From Burkholderiales bacterium (GTDB taxonomy: Bacteria > Pseudomonadota > Gammaproteobacteria > Burkholderiales > Burkholderiaceae_B), in NCBI GenBank assembly GCA_021299735.1, contig JAJTEM010000021.1, positions 1 to 62,434 on the forward strand: DNA of 62,434 nt. The letters are read 5' to 3'. Below are positions 1-9,491 of the stretch, in pieces (position 1 is the stretch's first letter; the number at the start of each line of letters is the position of its first letter). The notes beneath the pieces are model-generated. The model did not search any database. It had not been told where the DNA came from and saw only the letters and a program-made list of their open reading frames with translations. The position numbers were made by a program, and so were the translations under genes.

Positions 1-1
1 T

Positions 2-187
2 GTATTCACGGCGCTCGCAGTTCACTACCAGGTTTCGCCACCAACCATCAATCTGATTGAAGCCGGTGAAGGTTGTGATCTCGATTATTGCGCGAACACA
101 GCCCGTGAGATGAACATCAAACTGGCCTTGTCTAATTCCTTTGGCTTTGGTGGTACCAACGGTACCTTGGCCATTGCACGGGTGTAA
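2..187 (+). CDS. fabF: 3-oxoacyl-ACP synthase II, C-terminal end (partial)
   Basis: The window opens inside this gene; only the last 61 codons are present, in frame 2, ending in TAA. The visible tail contains the motif NSFGFGGTNGTL, which in KAS-I/II enzymes surrounds the conserved Phe-Gly-Gly near the active site and the end of the thiolase fold. The family condenses malonyl-ACP with acyl-ACP in the cytoplasm during fatty-acid elongation. It is followed by a strong hairpin, so it probably ends its own transcription unit before rpoE. fabB cannot be strictly excluded from this fragment, but fabF upstream of rpoE is the usual betaproteobacterial order. Confidence 0.9.
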   Translation, partial: VFTALAVHYQVSPPTINLIEAGEGCDLDYCANTAREMNIKLALSNSFGFGGTNGTLAIARV

Positions 188-214
188 CGGGGTATTCCTT
201 GTCAAACACACGGA

Positions 215-257
215 CGGGCAGCATATTGAATGAATTTACATTCGCTGCCCGGGTTTT
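215..257 (+). terminator. Rho-independent terminator after fabF
   Basis: An 8-bp stem, CGGGCAGC (215-222) with GCTGCCCG (244-251), is extended after a short bulge by GAATG/CATTC around a 6-nt loop, and is followed by GGTTTT. It lies 28 bases after the fabF stop. Confidence 0.75.
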
Positions 258-583
258 CTCGATTTGTCGCAACTCTGAAAAGATTGCCTTTAAATTCACT
301 TCGGAATGCCATTCGAGCGGGCATGTTAAGTTCGACCCCCGGTTTTTTTTGCTCCGTGCCTCGCCATCGGGTGCTGAATATCATTTGGTTTCATTTCATC
401 GCGCCTGGGTTTTGCCTTTTGGTGTGTTTCTGTTTCCAGAGCAATCGTTTGTGATAACAGCAAAGCCGTTGTTTGTGCCTGCCTCTTCGCCAGCATTTAG
501 GCAGTTGTGCATGCTGGCCTGTCGGCTGCAGTCACATGAAAATGCGGATAAACCATCACTTTCCCGCTATTTTTGGAGGATGA
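258..583 (+). other. fabF-rpoE intergenic leader
   Basis: About 325 bases separate the fabF terminator from rpoE. Reading frames here have no family resemblance and look accidental. The region must hold the rpoE promoter(s), but I could not find a convincing sigma-E-type pair (GAACTT and TCTGA at proper spacing) or a good sigma-70 pair by eye. A strong ribosome site, GGAGGA at 575-580, precedes rpoE. Confidence 0.4.
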
Positions 584-1186
584 ATGTCCTCCGATAAAGA
601 TGATGATCTGTTGATAGTTCAGCGTGTGCAAGCTGGTGACAAGCTCGCATTCAACCTATTGGTCTCGAAGTACCACAGGCGAGTTGCGCGCCTGCTCACG
701 CGCATGGTTCGTAATCAGGAAGACATTGAGGACGTGGTTCAGGAAACCTTCATCAAGGCCTACCGGGCAATTGGTAATTTCCGGGGTGATAGTGCCTTTT
801 ACACCTGGATATACCGCATTGCAATCAACACAGCCAAGAATTTGTTGGTAACTCAGGGGCGTCGGCCTTCTACCCTGAAAGAATCAAATGACGTGGACGG
901 TGAAACTTTTGAAGACAATGCTGCTCTTAGTAACATTGACACGCCGGAATCGCTTTATCAAACCAAACAGATTGGTGAAGCGGTCAATGAGGCGATGGCA
1001 GAGTTGCCTGAAGAGTTGCGGTCCGCAATTGTCATGCGCGAGATCGATGGCTTGAGTTATGAAGAAATTGCTGAGGCAATGGATTGCCCCATAGGCACGG
1101 TTAGGTCTCGAATTTTCCGTGCTCGTGAGTCTATAGCAGCAAAGATCAAGCCTTTGTTGGAACCCAAAGGCAGCAAGCGTTGGTAA
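584..1186 (+). CDS. rpoE: RNA polymerase sigma-E factor (ECF, RpoE/AlgU type)
   Basis: This 200-residue protein is an extracytoplasmic-function sigma factor directing envelope-stress transcription. Region 2 is clear around residues 25-90, with DIEDVVQETFIKAYRAI and the FRGDSAFYTWIYRIA segment that contacts the -10 element. Region 4 is at about 138-190, with LSYEEIAEAMDCPIGTVRSR as the helix-turn-helix for the -35 element. Length and both regions match RpoE/AlgU closely. The start is the ATG just after GGAGGA. The genes downstream are its anti-sigma factor RseA, the RseB sensor and the periplasmic protease MucD, so the classical stress circuit is complete here apart from DegS/RseP. It probably autoregulates, but the promoter was not identified. 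Confidence 0.97.
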   Translation: MSSDKDDDLLIVQRVQAGDKLAFNLLVSKYHRRVARLLTRMVRNQEDIEDVVQETFIKAYRAIGNFRGDSAFYTWIYRIAINTAKNLLVTQGRRPSTLKESNDVDGETFEDNAALSNIDTPESLYQTKQIGEAVNEAMAELPEELRSAIVMREIDGLSYEEIAEAMDCPIGTVRSRIFRARESIAAKIKPLLEPKGSKRW

Positions 1187-1202
1187 ACCGGTGAGTGTGA
1201 AA

Positions 1203-1853
1203 ATGAACAGAAACGAACAAATTTCCGCGATGTTGGATGGCGAGCTTAACGAAGTTGAGCTTAAACTTCTGCTCGAGGCCATGGATGCCGAAGAGGCTGA
1301 CACGTGGCAGAGCTACTGCGCGGTGGGCGATTTGATTCGTTCTGACGAGATGATATCTTTCCACTCTCCGAATTTGGTTGAGCAAATTTCGGCTTGCATC
1401 GAAAAGGAACCTACCGTGTTTGCACCGGTGCTAGCCACTCAAATGGCAAGGAAAACTGCCTTTCAACAGTTATTTAACGCTGGGCGTTCTCGTCGTTTGT
1501 TGGCCTCTGTGGCTGCAGTGGGGTTTTTTAGTTTTGCCTTGAATCAGGCTATCCCACCCCTGGAAAGTCAGGTTCAAATGGTTCGTAAGCAGGCGGTTCA
1601 AAATTCGTTCACTGATGAAGAGTTGGCTTTGTGGCAAGAATATTTCATGGCCCACCAACAAAACAGCATTCGAGGTGGCTTGTCGGGTGTATCACCAATC
1701 GCACGGGTAGAAGCGGATCGCCCAATGATGGATAACACCGAAAGAGTGATTGTGAACGATTCAGAGGCAGGCGAATGGATGAATGTTTGGGAGCCCTCTA
1801 CACATGGCAATGATCCTACTATTCAGTTTAATTACGTTTCATCAAGCCGTTAA
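1203..1853 (+). CDS. rseA: Anti-sigma-E factor RseA (MucA-like)
   Basis: This 216-residue single-span inner-membrane protein should hold RpoE inactive. The N-terminal cytoplasmic part (MNRNEQISAMLDGEL...) resembles the RseA_N sigma-binding domain. A hydrophobic segment at about residues 99-114 is the membrane span, and the remaining 100 residues would be periplasmic, where RseB binds and regulated proteolysis begins. I chose the ATG at 1203 because GGTGAG lies 8 bases upstream; in-frame GTG codons at 1191 and 1197 would add four residues. The gene begins 16 bases after rpoE. The periplasmic part is poorly conserved, as usual for this family. Confidence 0.88.
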   Translation: MNRNEQISAMLDGELNEVELKLLLEAMDAEEADTWQSYCAVGDLIRSDEMISFHSPNLVEQISACIEKEPTVFAPVLATQMARKTAFQQLFNAGRSRRLLASVAAVGFFSFALNQAIPPLESQVQMVRKQAVQNSFTDEELALWQEYFMAHQQNSIRGGLSGVSPIARVEADRPMMDNTERVIVNDSEAGEWMNVWEPSTHGNDPTIQFNYVSSSR

Positions 1854-1867
1854 GTGACATTGAAGCC

Positions 1868-2848
1868 ATGAAGATGTACCGCCCGTTTAATTTTGCCAAA
1901 CATGTTATAACCGGCGTGTTGTTCGTTTCGGTGGCTTTTTCAGCGCGGGCCGATGAAAGTTTGTGGAGTCTGGTGTGGGCTAGCCATGATCAAGCCAAAT
2001 CTCTGAGTTATTCAGGTTTGTTGATCACTGAGTCCGGAAAACATTCCCAAACCAGCAAATTGTTGCATCAGGCAACAGCAGGCGATGAGTTTGAGGTTCT
2101 TGAGCGATTAGACGGCCAACCAGCAAAATGGATTCGTCACAATGACCAAATTCAATGCGTCATTCCTGACCGGAAAATGATTGTGACGGAAAGACGTCAC
2201 ACCTCGATCGCATTTCCTCGAGTGCTCGCAGGCGCTGATGGCGCCACATCCCTAGAGAAATTTTACAATATCAGCGAATTGCCGGGCCGCAGAGTGGCTG
2301 GGCGCGCAGTACGCGTATTGAAGTTGGCTCCCAAAGACGATTTGCGTTACGAATACCGACTGTATGTAGATCGCGACAATAAGCTGTTGATGCGATCAGA
2401 GCTTTATTCGCCGCAGGGCGAGGTACTTGAACATGTTGGCTTCAAGGAAATATCATTCGAACCAGAATTGATCGACAAGCCTTCTTTGGTTAAAGCTGGG
2501 CCAGGGTGGAGAACCAGTAGCACTGAAGTGCGTACACTGGCTGATAATGAATTGGTTTATGATTTGCCAGACATTGCCTTCGGTTTCAAGAAGGCCAACA
2601 CGGTGTGTAGGGTAAAGTCGAAAGAAGATCAAATTCATCAAACAGTTTATTCAGATGGTTTGTCGACGTTGTCTGTGTTTGTTCAGAAAGTTCAGACCAG
2701 TCATTCTATGCCGCAGGTGCCCATGAGCCACGGCGCGGTAATGTCGAAGTCTGAAACTCAGGGGCAGCACCTGGTGACGGTGCTGGGAGAAGTTCCTGAG
2801 AAAACCTTGGGACTTTTTTTAAAGTCCGTTCGTTGGAAGTCTCAATAA
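1868..2848 (+). CDS. rseB: Sigma-E regulatory protein RseB (MucB-like)
   Basis: This 326-residue periplasmic protein has an N-terminal signal peptide (about residues 1-28, ending in SARA). The body matches the MucB/RseB family: a large LolA-like N-terminal domain and a smaller C-terminal domain. In known systems RseB binds the periplasmic part of RseA, shields it from DegS, and releases it on sensing mislocalised lipid or lipopolysaccharide. It lies 14 bases after rseA and 15 before mucD, in one operon. An alternative start two codons downstream is possible. The assignment rests on order and overall resemblance more than on a single motif. Confidence 0.88.
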   Translation: MKMYRPFNFAKHVITGVLFVSVAFSARADESLWSLVWASHDQAKSLSYSGLLITESGKHSQTSKLLHQATAGDEFEVLERLDGQPAKWIRHNDQIQCVIPDRKMIVTERRHTSIAFPRVLAGADGATSLEKFYNISELPGRRVAGRAVRVLKLAPKDDLRYEYRLYVDRDNKLLMRSELYSPQGEVLEHVGFKEISFEPELIDKPSLVKAGPGWRTSSTEVRTLADNELVYDLPDIAFGFKKANTVCRVKSKEDQIHQTVYSDGLSTLSVFVQKVQTSHSMPQVPMSHGAVMSKSETQGQHLVTVLGEVPEKTLGLFLKSVRWKSQ

Positions 2849-2863
2849 CAAGGAAATTTTTAA

Positions 2864-4336
2864 ATGAGATCTGAAGTGTTGAATTCCCGAAATTGTGTAT
2901 GGATGGCCCTTTTTTTGTTGGCCATTGCTTTTTTTACTGGTTCGGCGCCCGCACATGCGCAAACCAATTCGCGTGGTTTGCCCGACTTTTCGGATTTGGT
3001 GGATCGGGTAGGCCCCGCGGTTGTAAACATTCGCACCACACAGAAAGTTAGCCAGAACCAGCAGGGCTTTCCTGGTTTTCCGGGTATGGATCCTAGCGAC
3101 CCCTTTTTCGAGTTTTTCCGCCGCTTCATGCCACCGGGTACGCCCATGCCCGGACAGCCTGGTCAAACACCGCGTGGAGGCCAGCAAGCCCCTGAGCGTG
3201 AAGTACCCAGTGGTGTGGGCTCCGGGTTTGTAATTGATTCTGATGGTTACTTGCTGACCAATCACCATGTTGTGGACGGTGCCGAGTCGATTATCGTGAC
3301 GTTTCCTGACAAGCGCGAGTTCAAGGGCAAGGTGATTGGTTCAGACCAGCGCACTGATGTGGCTTTGGTAAAAATCGAGGGCAAGAGCCTGCCTTTCCTT
3401 AAAATTGGCAATGTGAACAACACCAAGGTTGGTCAATGGGTTGTTGCTATTGGTTCTCCATTTGGTCTTGAAAACTCGGTAACAGCTGGTATTGTGAGTG
3501 CCAAAGGGCGGGACACAGGTGAGTATCTGCCCTTCATTCAAACCGATGTGGCGGTGAATCCGGGAAATTCGGGCGGCCCTTTGCTAAATCTGGATGGAGA
3601 AGTAATTGGTATTAATTCCCAGATATACAGCCGTACAGGCGGTTTCATGGGGATTTCTTTTGCCATTCCGATTGACGAGGCCATGCGTGTAGCCAAGCAA
3701 TTGCGCGAGAACGGTAAAGTAAGTCGCGGCCGTATCGGCGTTGGCATTGGCGAGGTAGACAAAGATGTTGCCAAAGCTTTGGGACTTGATTCTGCAGTAG
3801 GTGCCTTGGTGGGGTCTGTAGGAAAGGACAGCCCGGCAGACAAAGCGGGCGTTATCGCGGGCGATATTATTTTGCGGTTCGATGGCAAGAAGGTTGAAAA
3901 GGCCTCCGATCTGCCGCGCATCGTGGGTGAAACCAAGCCTGGTAGCAAAGTGAATATGGTGTTGTGGCGCAAAGGTGCTGAAAAGACTGTGCCTATTACG
4001 GTGGCGGAGTTTGAAGTTGAAGCTGCAAAACCAGCAGCGCCCGCCGAGAAGCCAAAGCCTGTTGAAGCCGACAAGCTGGGTTTGACTGTGACCGATCCAA
4101 CTGCGCAGGAGAAGTCTGCGCAGAACCTGACGGGAGGGGTTGTTGTGCGCAATGCGGCAGGTTTGGCTGCATCGGCGGGTATTACGGCTGGAGATTTGAT
4201 TTTGCGCGTGGGTCGGACGGATGTTACTTCTGCCAAGCAGTTTGCAGATTTGGTGAAGGCAATTCCAAAAGGGCAGGCGGTACCCATGTTGGTTCGCCGT
4301 GGTGAAAACTCTTTCTTTGTGGTGTTGACGCCCTGA
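2864..4336 (+). CDS. mucD: Do-like periplasmic serine protease MucD/DegP
   Basis: This 490-residue HtrA-family protease degrades misfolded envelope proteins in the periplasm. It has a signal peptide (residues 1-32, cleavage near AHA-Q). The trypsin-like domain shows the full catalytic triad: His135 in TNHHVV, Asp165 in TDVAL and Ser236 in GNSGGPL. Two PDZ domains follow, at about 290-370 and 405-488, joined by an Ala/Pro/Lys-rich linker. The ribosome site is AAGGA, 9 bases upstream. It is the last gene of the sigma-E cluster, where it both clears damaged protein and limits activation of the stress response. The short name could equally be degP. Confidence 0.95.
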   Translation: MRSEVLNSRNCVWMALFLLAIAFFTGSAPAHAQTNSRGLPDFSDLVDRVGPAVVNIRTTQKVSQNQQGFPGFPGMDPSDPFFEFFRRFMPPGTPMPGQPGQTPRGGQQAPEREVPSGVGSGFVIDSDGYLLTNHHVVDGAESIIVTFPDKREFKGKVIGSDQRTDVALVKIEGKSLPFLKIGNVNNTKVGQWVVAIGSPFGLENSVTAGIVSAKGRDTGEYLPFIQTDVAVNPGNSGGPLLNLDGEVIGINSQIYSRTGGFMGISFAIPIDEAMRVAKQLRENGKVSRGRIGVGIGEVDKDVAKALGLDSAVGALVGSVGKDSPADKAGVIAGDIILRFDGKKVEKASDLPRIVGETKPGSKVNMVLWRKGAEKTVPITVAEFEVEAAKPAAPAEKPKPVEADKLGLTVTDPTAQEKSAQNLTGGVVVRNAAGLAASAGITAGDLILRVGRTDVTSAKQFADLVKAIPKGQAVPMLVRRGENSFFVVLTP

Positions 4337-4427
4337 ACTTGAACTTTTGAGCAACTGGTCAAGCCTCACGAAAAATGCTGTAAAGCAAGGCTTGATCGGG
4401 TAAAATGACATGTTACCGAAATTTTCA

Positions 4428-4450
4428 GGGGGCCAAGCAGCCCCCTTTTT
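4428..4450 (+). terminator. Hairpin with T-run immediately before lepA
   Basis: GGGGGC (4428-4433) pairs with GCCCCC (4440-4445) around a 6-nt loop, followed by TTTTT. It looks like a complete intrinsic terminator for the mucD operon, yet it ends only a few bases before the first lepA start codon. A second, longer-loop hairpin (TCAAGCCT 4359-4366 with AGGCTTGA 4388-4395) lies just upstream. Confidence 0.7.
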
Positions 4451-4460
4451 AATGATGCAA

Positions 4461-6254
4461 ATGCAGCACATACGCAATTTTTCGATCATCGCCCACATTG
4501 ATCACGGGAAATCCACGCTTGCCGATCGCTTGATTCAAAAATGCGGAGGCCTTAGTGACCGAGAAATGGATTCCCAAGTGCTTGATTCAATGGATATTGA
4601 GCGGGAGCGTGGCATTACCATCAAGGCGCAAACTGCTGCGCTCACTTACAAAGCCAAAGACGGCAACACCTATTTGCTCAATTTGATTGACACACCCGGT
4701 CATGTCGACTTTTCTTACGAGGTAAGCCGGTCATTGTCGGCCTGTGAAGGTGCGCTGCTCGTTGTTGATGCTTCTCAGGGTGTGGAGGCGCAAACTGTGG
4801 CCAATTGCTACACGGCTTTGGATCTTGGGGTCGAAGTTTTGCCTGTGTTGAATAAAATTGATTTGCCGCAGGCCGACCCCGAAAATGCGAAGTCGGAAAT
4901 TGAAGACGTGATTGGTATTGATGCCTCTGAGGCGATTGCAATTTCTGCAAAAACTGGCTTGGGCGTGGATGATGTGCTTGAGCTGATCGTGAACAAGGTT
5001 CCGCCTGCCCGCGGCAGTCGGGATGCGCCCTTGCAGGCCTTGATTATTGACAGTTGGTTTGATAATTATGTTGGCGTGGTGATGTTGGTCCGCGTGATCA
5101 ACGGTGTGCTGAACCGCAAGGACAAAATCAAGCTGATGGCCACTGGCGATACCTATATTGCTGATGATGTTGGTGTATTCACGCCCAAATCGGTTGCGCG
5201 TGAATCTCTTTCAGCAGGCGAGGTAGGTTATATCAATGCGGGTATCAAGTTACTTGAAAGTGCCAAGGTTGGCGACACAGTCACTTTGGCCGGCAAACCT
5301 GCAGACAAGCCATTGCCTGGTTTCAAGGAAGTTCAATCTCAAGTTTTTGCGGGTTTGTTTCCGGTTGAATCCAATCAATATGAGGCTCTTCGCGAGGCCT
5401 TGGACAAACTCCGCTTGAACGATGCAGCCTTGAATTACGAGCCTGAGGTATCGCAGGCCCTCGGTTTTGGATTCCGTTGTGGTTTCCTGGGTATGTTGCA
5501 CATGGACATTGTGCAGGAACGCCTTGAACGAGAATTTGATATGGACTTGATTACCACCGCCCCAACGGTGGTGTATGAAATCAAGCAGCGTGATGGCACT
5601 ATTCTTCGGGTTGATAATCCATCAAAGATGCCAGACCTGAGCAAAGTTGACGAAATTCGCGAACCGATTGTGACTGTGAATTTGTTAATGCCGCAAGAGT
5701 ACGTGGGTTCGGTGATGACCTTGTGTACGGGGCGGCGTGGCACTCAAACGAATATGGTTTACCATGGGCGCCAGGTGCGGCTTACATTCGAGATGCCCAT
5801 GGCTGAAATCGTGTTGGATTTCTTCGATAAATTGAAATCCACTTCCCGTGGTTATGCATCTATGGACTATTCCTTCAAGGAATACCGGCCTGCAGATATT
5901 GTTAAAGTGGACATGTTGATTAATGGCGAGAAGGTGGATGCTTTGTCCATTATGGTGCACCGAAGCAATGCGGTGTACCGTGGCCGTGCGGTGGCTGGCA
6001 AAATGCGGGAGATAATTTCTCGTCAGATGTTTGATGTCGCGATTCAAGCGGCGATTGGTGCCAATATTATTGCCCGCGAAACCGTGAAGGCTTTGCGTAA
6101 AAACGTGTTGGCCAAATGTTACGGTGGCGACATTTCACGCAAGAAAAAGCTGTTGGAAAAGCAGAAAGCGGGCAAGAAACGCATGAAGCAGGTTGGTAAT
6201 GTGGAAATTCCACAAGAAGCGTTTTTGGCTATTCTCCAAGTGGAAGACAAATAA
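4461..6254 (+). CDS. lepA: Elongation factor 4 (LepA) GTPase
   Basis: LepA is a ribosome-associated translational GTPase. The 597-residue product begins [17 protein letters not shown], the family's usual N-terminus, with the P-loop AHIDHGKS, switch II DTPGH and the specificity motif NKID. EF-G-like domains II, III and V follow, and the C-terminal domain ends in [22 protein letters not shown], diagnostic for LepA. In-frame ATGs at 4452 and 4455, and one at 4410, lie upstream; I chose 4461 from family length. There is no good Shine-Dalgarno sequence because the preceding bases are a terminator-like hairpin and T-run. lepB follows after 2 bases, a common pairing. Confidence 0.96.
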   Translation: MQHIRNFSIIAHIDHGKSTLADRLIQKCGGLSDREMDSQVLDSMDIERERGITIKAQTAALTYKAKDGNTYLLNLIDTPGHVDFSYEVSRSLSACEGALLVVDASQGVEAQTVANCYTALDLGVEVLPVLNKIDLPQADPENAKSEIEDVIGIDASEAIAISAKTGLGVDDVLELIVNKVPPARGSRDAPLQALIIDSWFDNYVGVVMLVRVINGVLNRKDKIKLMATGDTYIADDVGVFTPKSVARESLSAGEVGYINAGIKLLESAKVGDTVTLAGKPADKPLPGFKEVQSQVFAGLFPVESNQYEALREALDKLRLNDAALNYEPEVSQALGFGFRCGFLGMLHMDIVQERLEREFDMDLITTAPTVVYEIKQRDGTILRVDNPSKMPDLSKVDEIREPIVTVNLLMPQEYVGSVMTLCTGRRGTQTNMVYHGRQVRLTFEMPMAEIVLDFFDKLKSTSRGYASMDYSFKEYRPADIVKVDMLINGEKVDALSIMVHRSNAVYRGRAVAGKMREIISRQMFDVAIQAAIGANIIARETVKALRKNVLAKCYGGDISRKKKLLEKQKAGKKRMKQVGNVEIPQEAFLAILQVEDK

Positions 6255-6256
6255 AA

Positions 6257-7129
6257 ATGAATTTTTCCTTGATCCTGTTTTTGCTGGTGTTGTTCACCGG
6301 GATTTTTTATGTGCTTGATTTGTTGGTGTTCAAGCCCAAACGCATAATTGCGACAGAGAGGGCCTTGTTTGGGGCAAGTGCAGGAGGAAACATTGAACTG
6401 CATGATGAGGCTGAAAGAAGAATTCGGCACCAATACATGAAACAGCCTTTGTGGCTGGAATACAGCGCCAGCTTTTTCCCAGTTATTTTGTTTGTATTTG
6501 TGTTGCGTTCATTTGTTGTAGAGCCATTTAAGATTCCCTCCGGTTCGATGATTCCCACTTTGTTGATCGGTGATCTAATTCTGGTAAACAAGTTTACTTA
6601 TGGCATTCGATTGCCGATTATTGATAAAAAAGTTATTCCTCTGAATGACCCGCAGCGTGGTGATGTCATGGTGTTTCGCTACCCCCTTGACCCCTCGCTT
6701 GACTACATCAAGCGCGTGGTCGGCGTGGGTGGTGACGTGATTGAATATCGAAACAAAAGATTGTCGGTGAATGGCCAAGTGCTGCCAGTCAAGGAACTGG
6801 ACAAGTACTACGATCCGAATAATTTTTCATATTCACTTCAGTTTGAGGAATCGTTGGGCAATGGGAAACACCTGGTTCTGAATGACGCTGAAGCTCCTCC
6901 GTTTGTGATTGGTGCGCAATCCTTTAAGTATCGCGAGAATTGTAAATACGATGTCACAGGATTTCGCTGTGTGGTACCCCAGGGGCACTATTTCATGATG
7001 GGCGATAATCGTGACAATTCAAGCGACAGCCGCGTTTGGGGTTTTGTTGCTGACGAACAGGTGGTTGGCAAGGCATTTCTGGTTTGGATGAACTTCAATA
7101 ACTTTTCCCGAATTGGCTTTTTCCAATAA
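6257..7129 (+). CDS. lepB: Signal peptidase I
   Basis: This 290-residue inner-membrane serine protease cleaves signal peptides from exported proteins. Two membrane segments are visible (about residues 3-24 and 72-88). The nucleophile is Ser97 in PSGSM and the general base is Lys152 in YIKRVVG; box E, GDNRDNSSDSRVWG, lies near the C-terminus. The length suits proteobacterial LepB. It sits directly after lepA and before rnc, the conserved lepA-lepB-rnc-era arrangement, so it is probably cotranscribed. Confidence 0.97.
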   Translation: MNFSLILFLLVLFTGIFYVLDLLVFKPKRIIATERALFGASAGGNIELHDEAERRIRHQYMKQPLWLEYSASFFPVILFVFVLRSFVVEPFKIPSGSMIPTLLIGDLILVNKFTYGIRLPIIDKKVIPLNDPQRGDVMVFRYPLDPSLDYIKRVVGVGGDVIEYRNKRLSVNGQVLPVKELDKYYDPNNFSYSLQFEESLGNGKHLVLNDAEAPPFVIGAQSFKYRENCKYDVTGFRCVVPQGHYFMMGDNRDNSSDSRVWGFVADEQVVGKAFLVWMNFNNFSRIGFFQ

Positions 7130-7149
7130 AGCCAGCCATGAGGTATTGA

Positions 7150-7866
7150 GTGGATAGTTCAAAGTATTCAAATCTTGAATCTGAATTGGGTTACTTCTTC
7201 AAAGATCAGGGCTTGCTTCGCTTGGCCCTGACTCACCGCAGCTACAGCGGCCATCACAATGAGCGGCTGGAGTTTTTGGGCGACAGCGTACTGAATTGCG
7301 CGGCTTCCATTTTGTTGTTCCAGACGCATCCTGATATGGATGAGGGAAAGATGTCGCGCGTCCGTTCTCATTTGGTCAAGCAAGATTGTCTGGCATTGGT
7401 TGGGCGTAATTTGTTGCTCGATCAGTATCTGTTTCTGGGTGCAGGTGAGCTTCGAAGCGCGAAAACCATCAAAGACAGTATTGTGGCCGACGCGTTAGAG
7501 GCCCTTTTTGGTGCCATTCTTCTTGATTCCGGTTTTGACGCAGCGCGTGATTGCGTAGTGCGCCTGTTGACACCGGTTATGCTGGAAACCCCGATTGAGT
7601 CTATGGGCAAAGATCCAAAAACTCGCTTGCAGGAATTGTTACAGGGTAAACGTCTCAAGCTGCCTGCCTACAGCGTCTTGATTGAGGGGGGTACATCGGC
7701 CAGCCCGGATTTCAGTGTGGAGTGTGCAGTGGAAGACCTTGAAATTACCAAGGTTGGTCAAGGACATTCTCGCCGGGTGGCAGAGCAGCACGCCGCGCAA
7801 GCGGTACTTATCGAATTGCTTGAACGGGAGTACCCTGATCCCAATCAAGCCAGCAGGAGGCAATAA
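7150..7866 (+). CDS. rnc: Ribonuclease III
   Basis: This 238-residue double-stranded-RNA endonuclease processes rRNA precursors and regulatory duplexes. The catalytic signature NERLEFLGDSVLN is at residues 37-49 (Glu41, Asp45), and the second acidic pair lies in VADALEALFGA. A double-stranded-RNA-binding domain covers about residues 155-228. The start is GTG at 7150, 20 bases after lepB. era begins one base after the stop, so the pair is probably translationally coupled. Confidence 0.96.
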   Translation: MDSSKYSNLESELGYFFKDQGLLRLALTHRSYSGHHNERLEFLGDSVLNCAASILLFQTHPDMDEGKMSRVRSHLVKQDCLALVGRNLLLDQYLFLGAGELRSAKTIKDSIVADALEALFGAILLDSGFDAARDCVVRLLTPVMLETPIESMGKDPKTRLQELLQGKRLKLPAYSVLIEGGTSASPDFSVECAVEDLEITKVGQGHSRRVAEQHAAQAVLIELLEREYPDPNQASRRQ

Positions 7867-7867
7867 C

Positions 7868-8764
7868 ATGGCCGAACCAAAATGCGGCGTGATTGCCGTG
7901 GTAGGGCGACCCAACGTGGGCAAGTCTACTCTGATGAATGGAATGATCGGCGAGCACTTGTCAATTACTTCCAGCAAGCCACAAACCACGCGCCATCGCG
8001 TGTTGGGTGTGATGACTGAAACCATCAAGGACGTACCCACCCAGTTTATTTTCGTGGATACGCCTGGCTTTCAGACCAAGCATTCAAATGCCTTGAATAA
8101 AACGATGAACCGCGCTGTCTTAACTGCGCTGGCTGACGTCAACGTGATTCTGTGGGTTATTGAGCAAGGTAAGTTAACCCCTGCAGACATGAAAGTGCTT
8201 GAGCTTTGCCCAAAGGGCGTGCCACTCGTTGCGGTGGTCAACAAAGTGGATTTACTTGAAAAGAAAGCGGAAATGTTGCCTTTCCTTCAAAAGGTTAGCG
8301 GGCAAAGAAATTTCGATGCAATTGTTCCGCTCAGCGCACAAGGCAATAAAAACCTGGATGCGCTAAAAGAGGCCGTGTCGGCTTTGCTGCCCGAGCAGCC
8401 TTTCTTTTACGACGAAGACACCCTGACTGATCGCCCGGAGAAGTTTCTAGCCGCTGAGCGCATTCGAGAAAAGCTTTTCCGCTTGGTGGGCGATGAATTG
8501 CCTTACACCTGCACGGTGGTAATCGACAAATTCGAGATTGAGGATGGTCGAAGGGTTATTTATGCTTCAATTCTGGTTGATCGTTCTTCCCACAAGGCGA
8601 TGATTATCGGTAAAGGTGGTGAAAAGCTTAAACGAATTGGCTCCGAGGCTCGCCAAGACATGGAACGTTTGTTTGGCGGCAGCGTACACCTTGAAACCTG
8701 GGTGAAAGTGCGCAGTGGTTGGGCTGACAACGCAACCCTGTTGCAAAGCCTGGGGTATGAATAA
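7868..8764 (+). CDS. era: GTPase Era, 16S rRNA-binding
   Basis: Era is a small GTPase needed for 30S subunit maturation. The 298-residue protein starts at ATG 7868 (MAEPKCGV) behind AGGAGG at 7856-7861; a longer in-frame reading back to 7682 only overlaps rnc. GTPase motifs are GRPNVGKST (G1), DTPGF (G3) and NKVD (G4). A KH RNA-binding domain with the core IIGKGGEKLKRIG lies at about 225-260. The stop overlaps the recO start (ATGAATAA). Confidence 0.97.
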   Translation: MAEPKCGVIAVVGRPNVGKSTLMNGMIGEHLSITSSKPQTTRHRVLGVMTETIKDVPTQFIFVDTPGFQTKHSNALNKTMNRAVLTALADVNVILWVIEQGKLTPADMKVLELCPKGVPLVAVVNKVDLLEKKAEMLPFLQKVSGQRNFDAIVPLSAQGNKNLDALKEAVSALLPEQPFFYDEDTLTDRPEKFLAAERIREKLFRLVGDELPYTCTVVIDKFEIEDGRRVIYASILVDRSSHKAMIIGKGGEKLKRIGSEARQDMERLFGGSVHLETWVKVRSGWADNATLLQSLGYE

Positions 8765-9491
8765 CACTCGATCCAATACTGATTTCGCCTATGTGCTGCA
8801 CAGTGTGCCGTACAAGGAAACAAGCCTTATTGTAGAGCTGTTTTGCAAGGAACACGGGCGCCTGCCTGTGGTGGCAAAAGGTGCAAAAAGACCGCACTCT
8901 GGTTTACGGGCTGTATTAGTCAGTTTTCAACCACTGTCAGTGCGATTTAGCGGTAAGTCTGAAGTGAAAACCCTGGTGCAGGCTGAGTGGCTTGGGGGGT
9001 TGATGTCACCCGACGGCAAAGCCTTGTTCGCTGCTTATTACCTGAACGAACTGCTAATGCGCGGTTTAACCAGAGAAGACACACACCCCGATTTGTTTGA
9101 ACTTTATCAAAATACACTGATGGGATTGGCTGGCGGCGATGACATGAATGTGTGCATTCGTCAGTTTGAAGTGGGATTGCTTCAATGCCTGGGTTACGGG
9201 CTTGATTGGCAGCACGACAGGACTGGTGCGGCGATTGATCCCGAGAGTCACTATGTCTGGTTAGATGAAGAAGGATGGTGTCCCTCGAACGGGGGAATTG
9301 TAAACAATTCGACGAGCAGCGGCGTTGATCAGGTGATCCAAGGCTTGTTGATTGACGAAATTCGGAATGGCATTTGGTCGAAGCCTGCTGCGAGTGCCTT
9401 AAAACCGATTACCCGCAAGCTGTTGATGACGCACATTGCGCCCAGCGGTTTGATGTCTAGAGTCTGGATGGAGCATTTGTTAAGAGCATGA
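8757..9491 (+). CDS. recO: DNA repair protein RecO
   Basis: RecO works with RecR to load RecA onto SSB-coated single-stranded DNA in the RecFOR pathway. The 244-residue product starts [29 protein letters not shown], a recognisable RecO N-terminal OB-fold, followed by the helical C-terminal domain. Proteobacterial RecO often lacks the zinc cysteines, and none are arranged as a finger here. The gene overlaps era by 8 bases and pdxJ by 4, indicating translational coupling. Confidence 0.93.
   Translation: MNNTRSNTDFAYVLHSVPYKETSLIVELFCKEHGRLPVVAKGAKRPHSGLRAVLVSFQPLSVRFSGKSEVKTLVQAEWLGGLMSPDGKALFAAYYLNELLMRGLTREDTHPDLFELYQNTLMGLAGGDDMNVCIRQFEVGLLQCLGYGLDWQHDRTGAAIDPESHYVWLDEEGWCPSNGGIVNNSTSSGVDQVIQGLLIDEIRNGIWSKPAASALKPITRKLLMTHIAPSGLMSRVWMEHLLRA

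Noticed and set aside
258..583. A sigma-E autoregulated promoter for rpoE
   Set aside because: Expected biologically, but no hexamer pair with acceptable sequence and spacing could be pointed out.
199..597. A 132-residue plus-strand frame between fabF and rpoE
   Set aside because: It spans the fabF terminator, overlaps the rpoE ribosome site and start, has no ribosome site of its own and shows no family features.
7682..7867. A longer N-terminus for Era
   Set aside because: The extension is the rnc C-terminal coding region in another frame; ATG 7868 has a strong ribosome site and fits the family.
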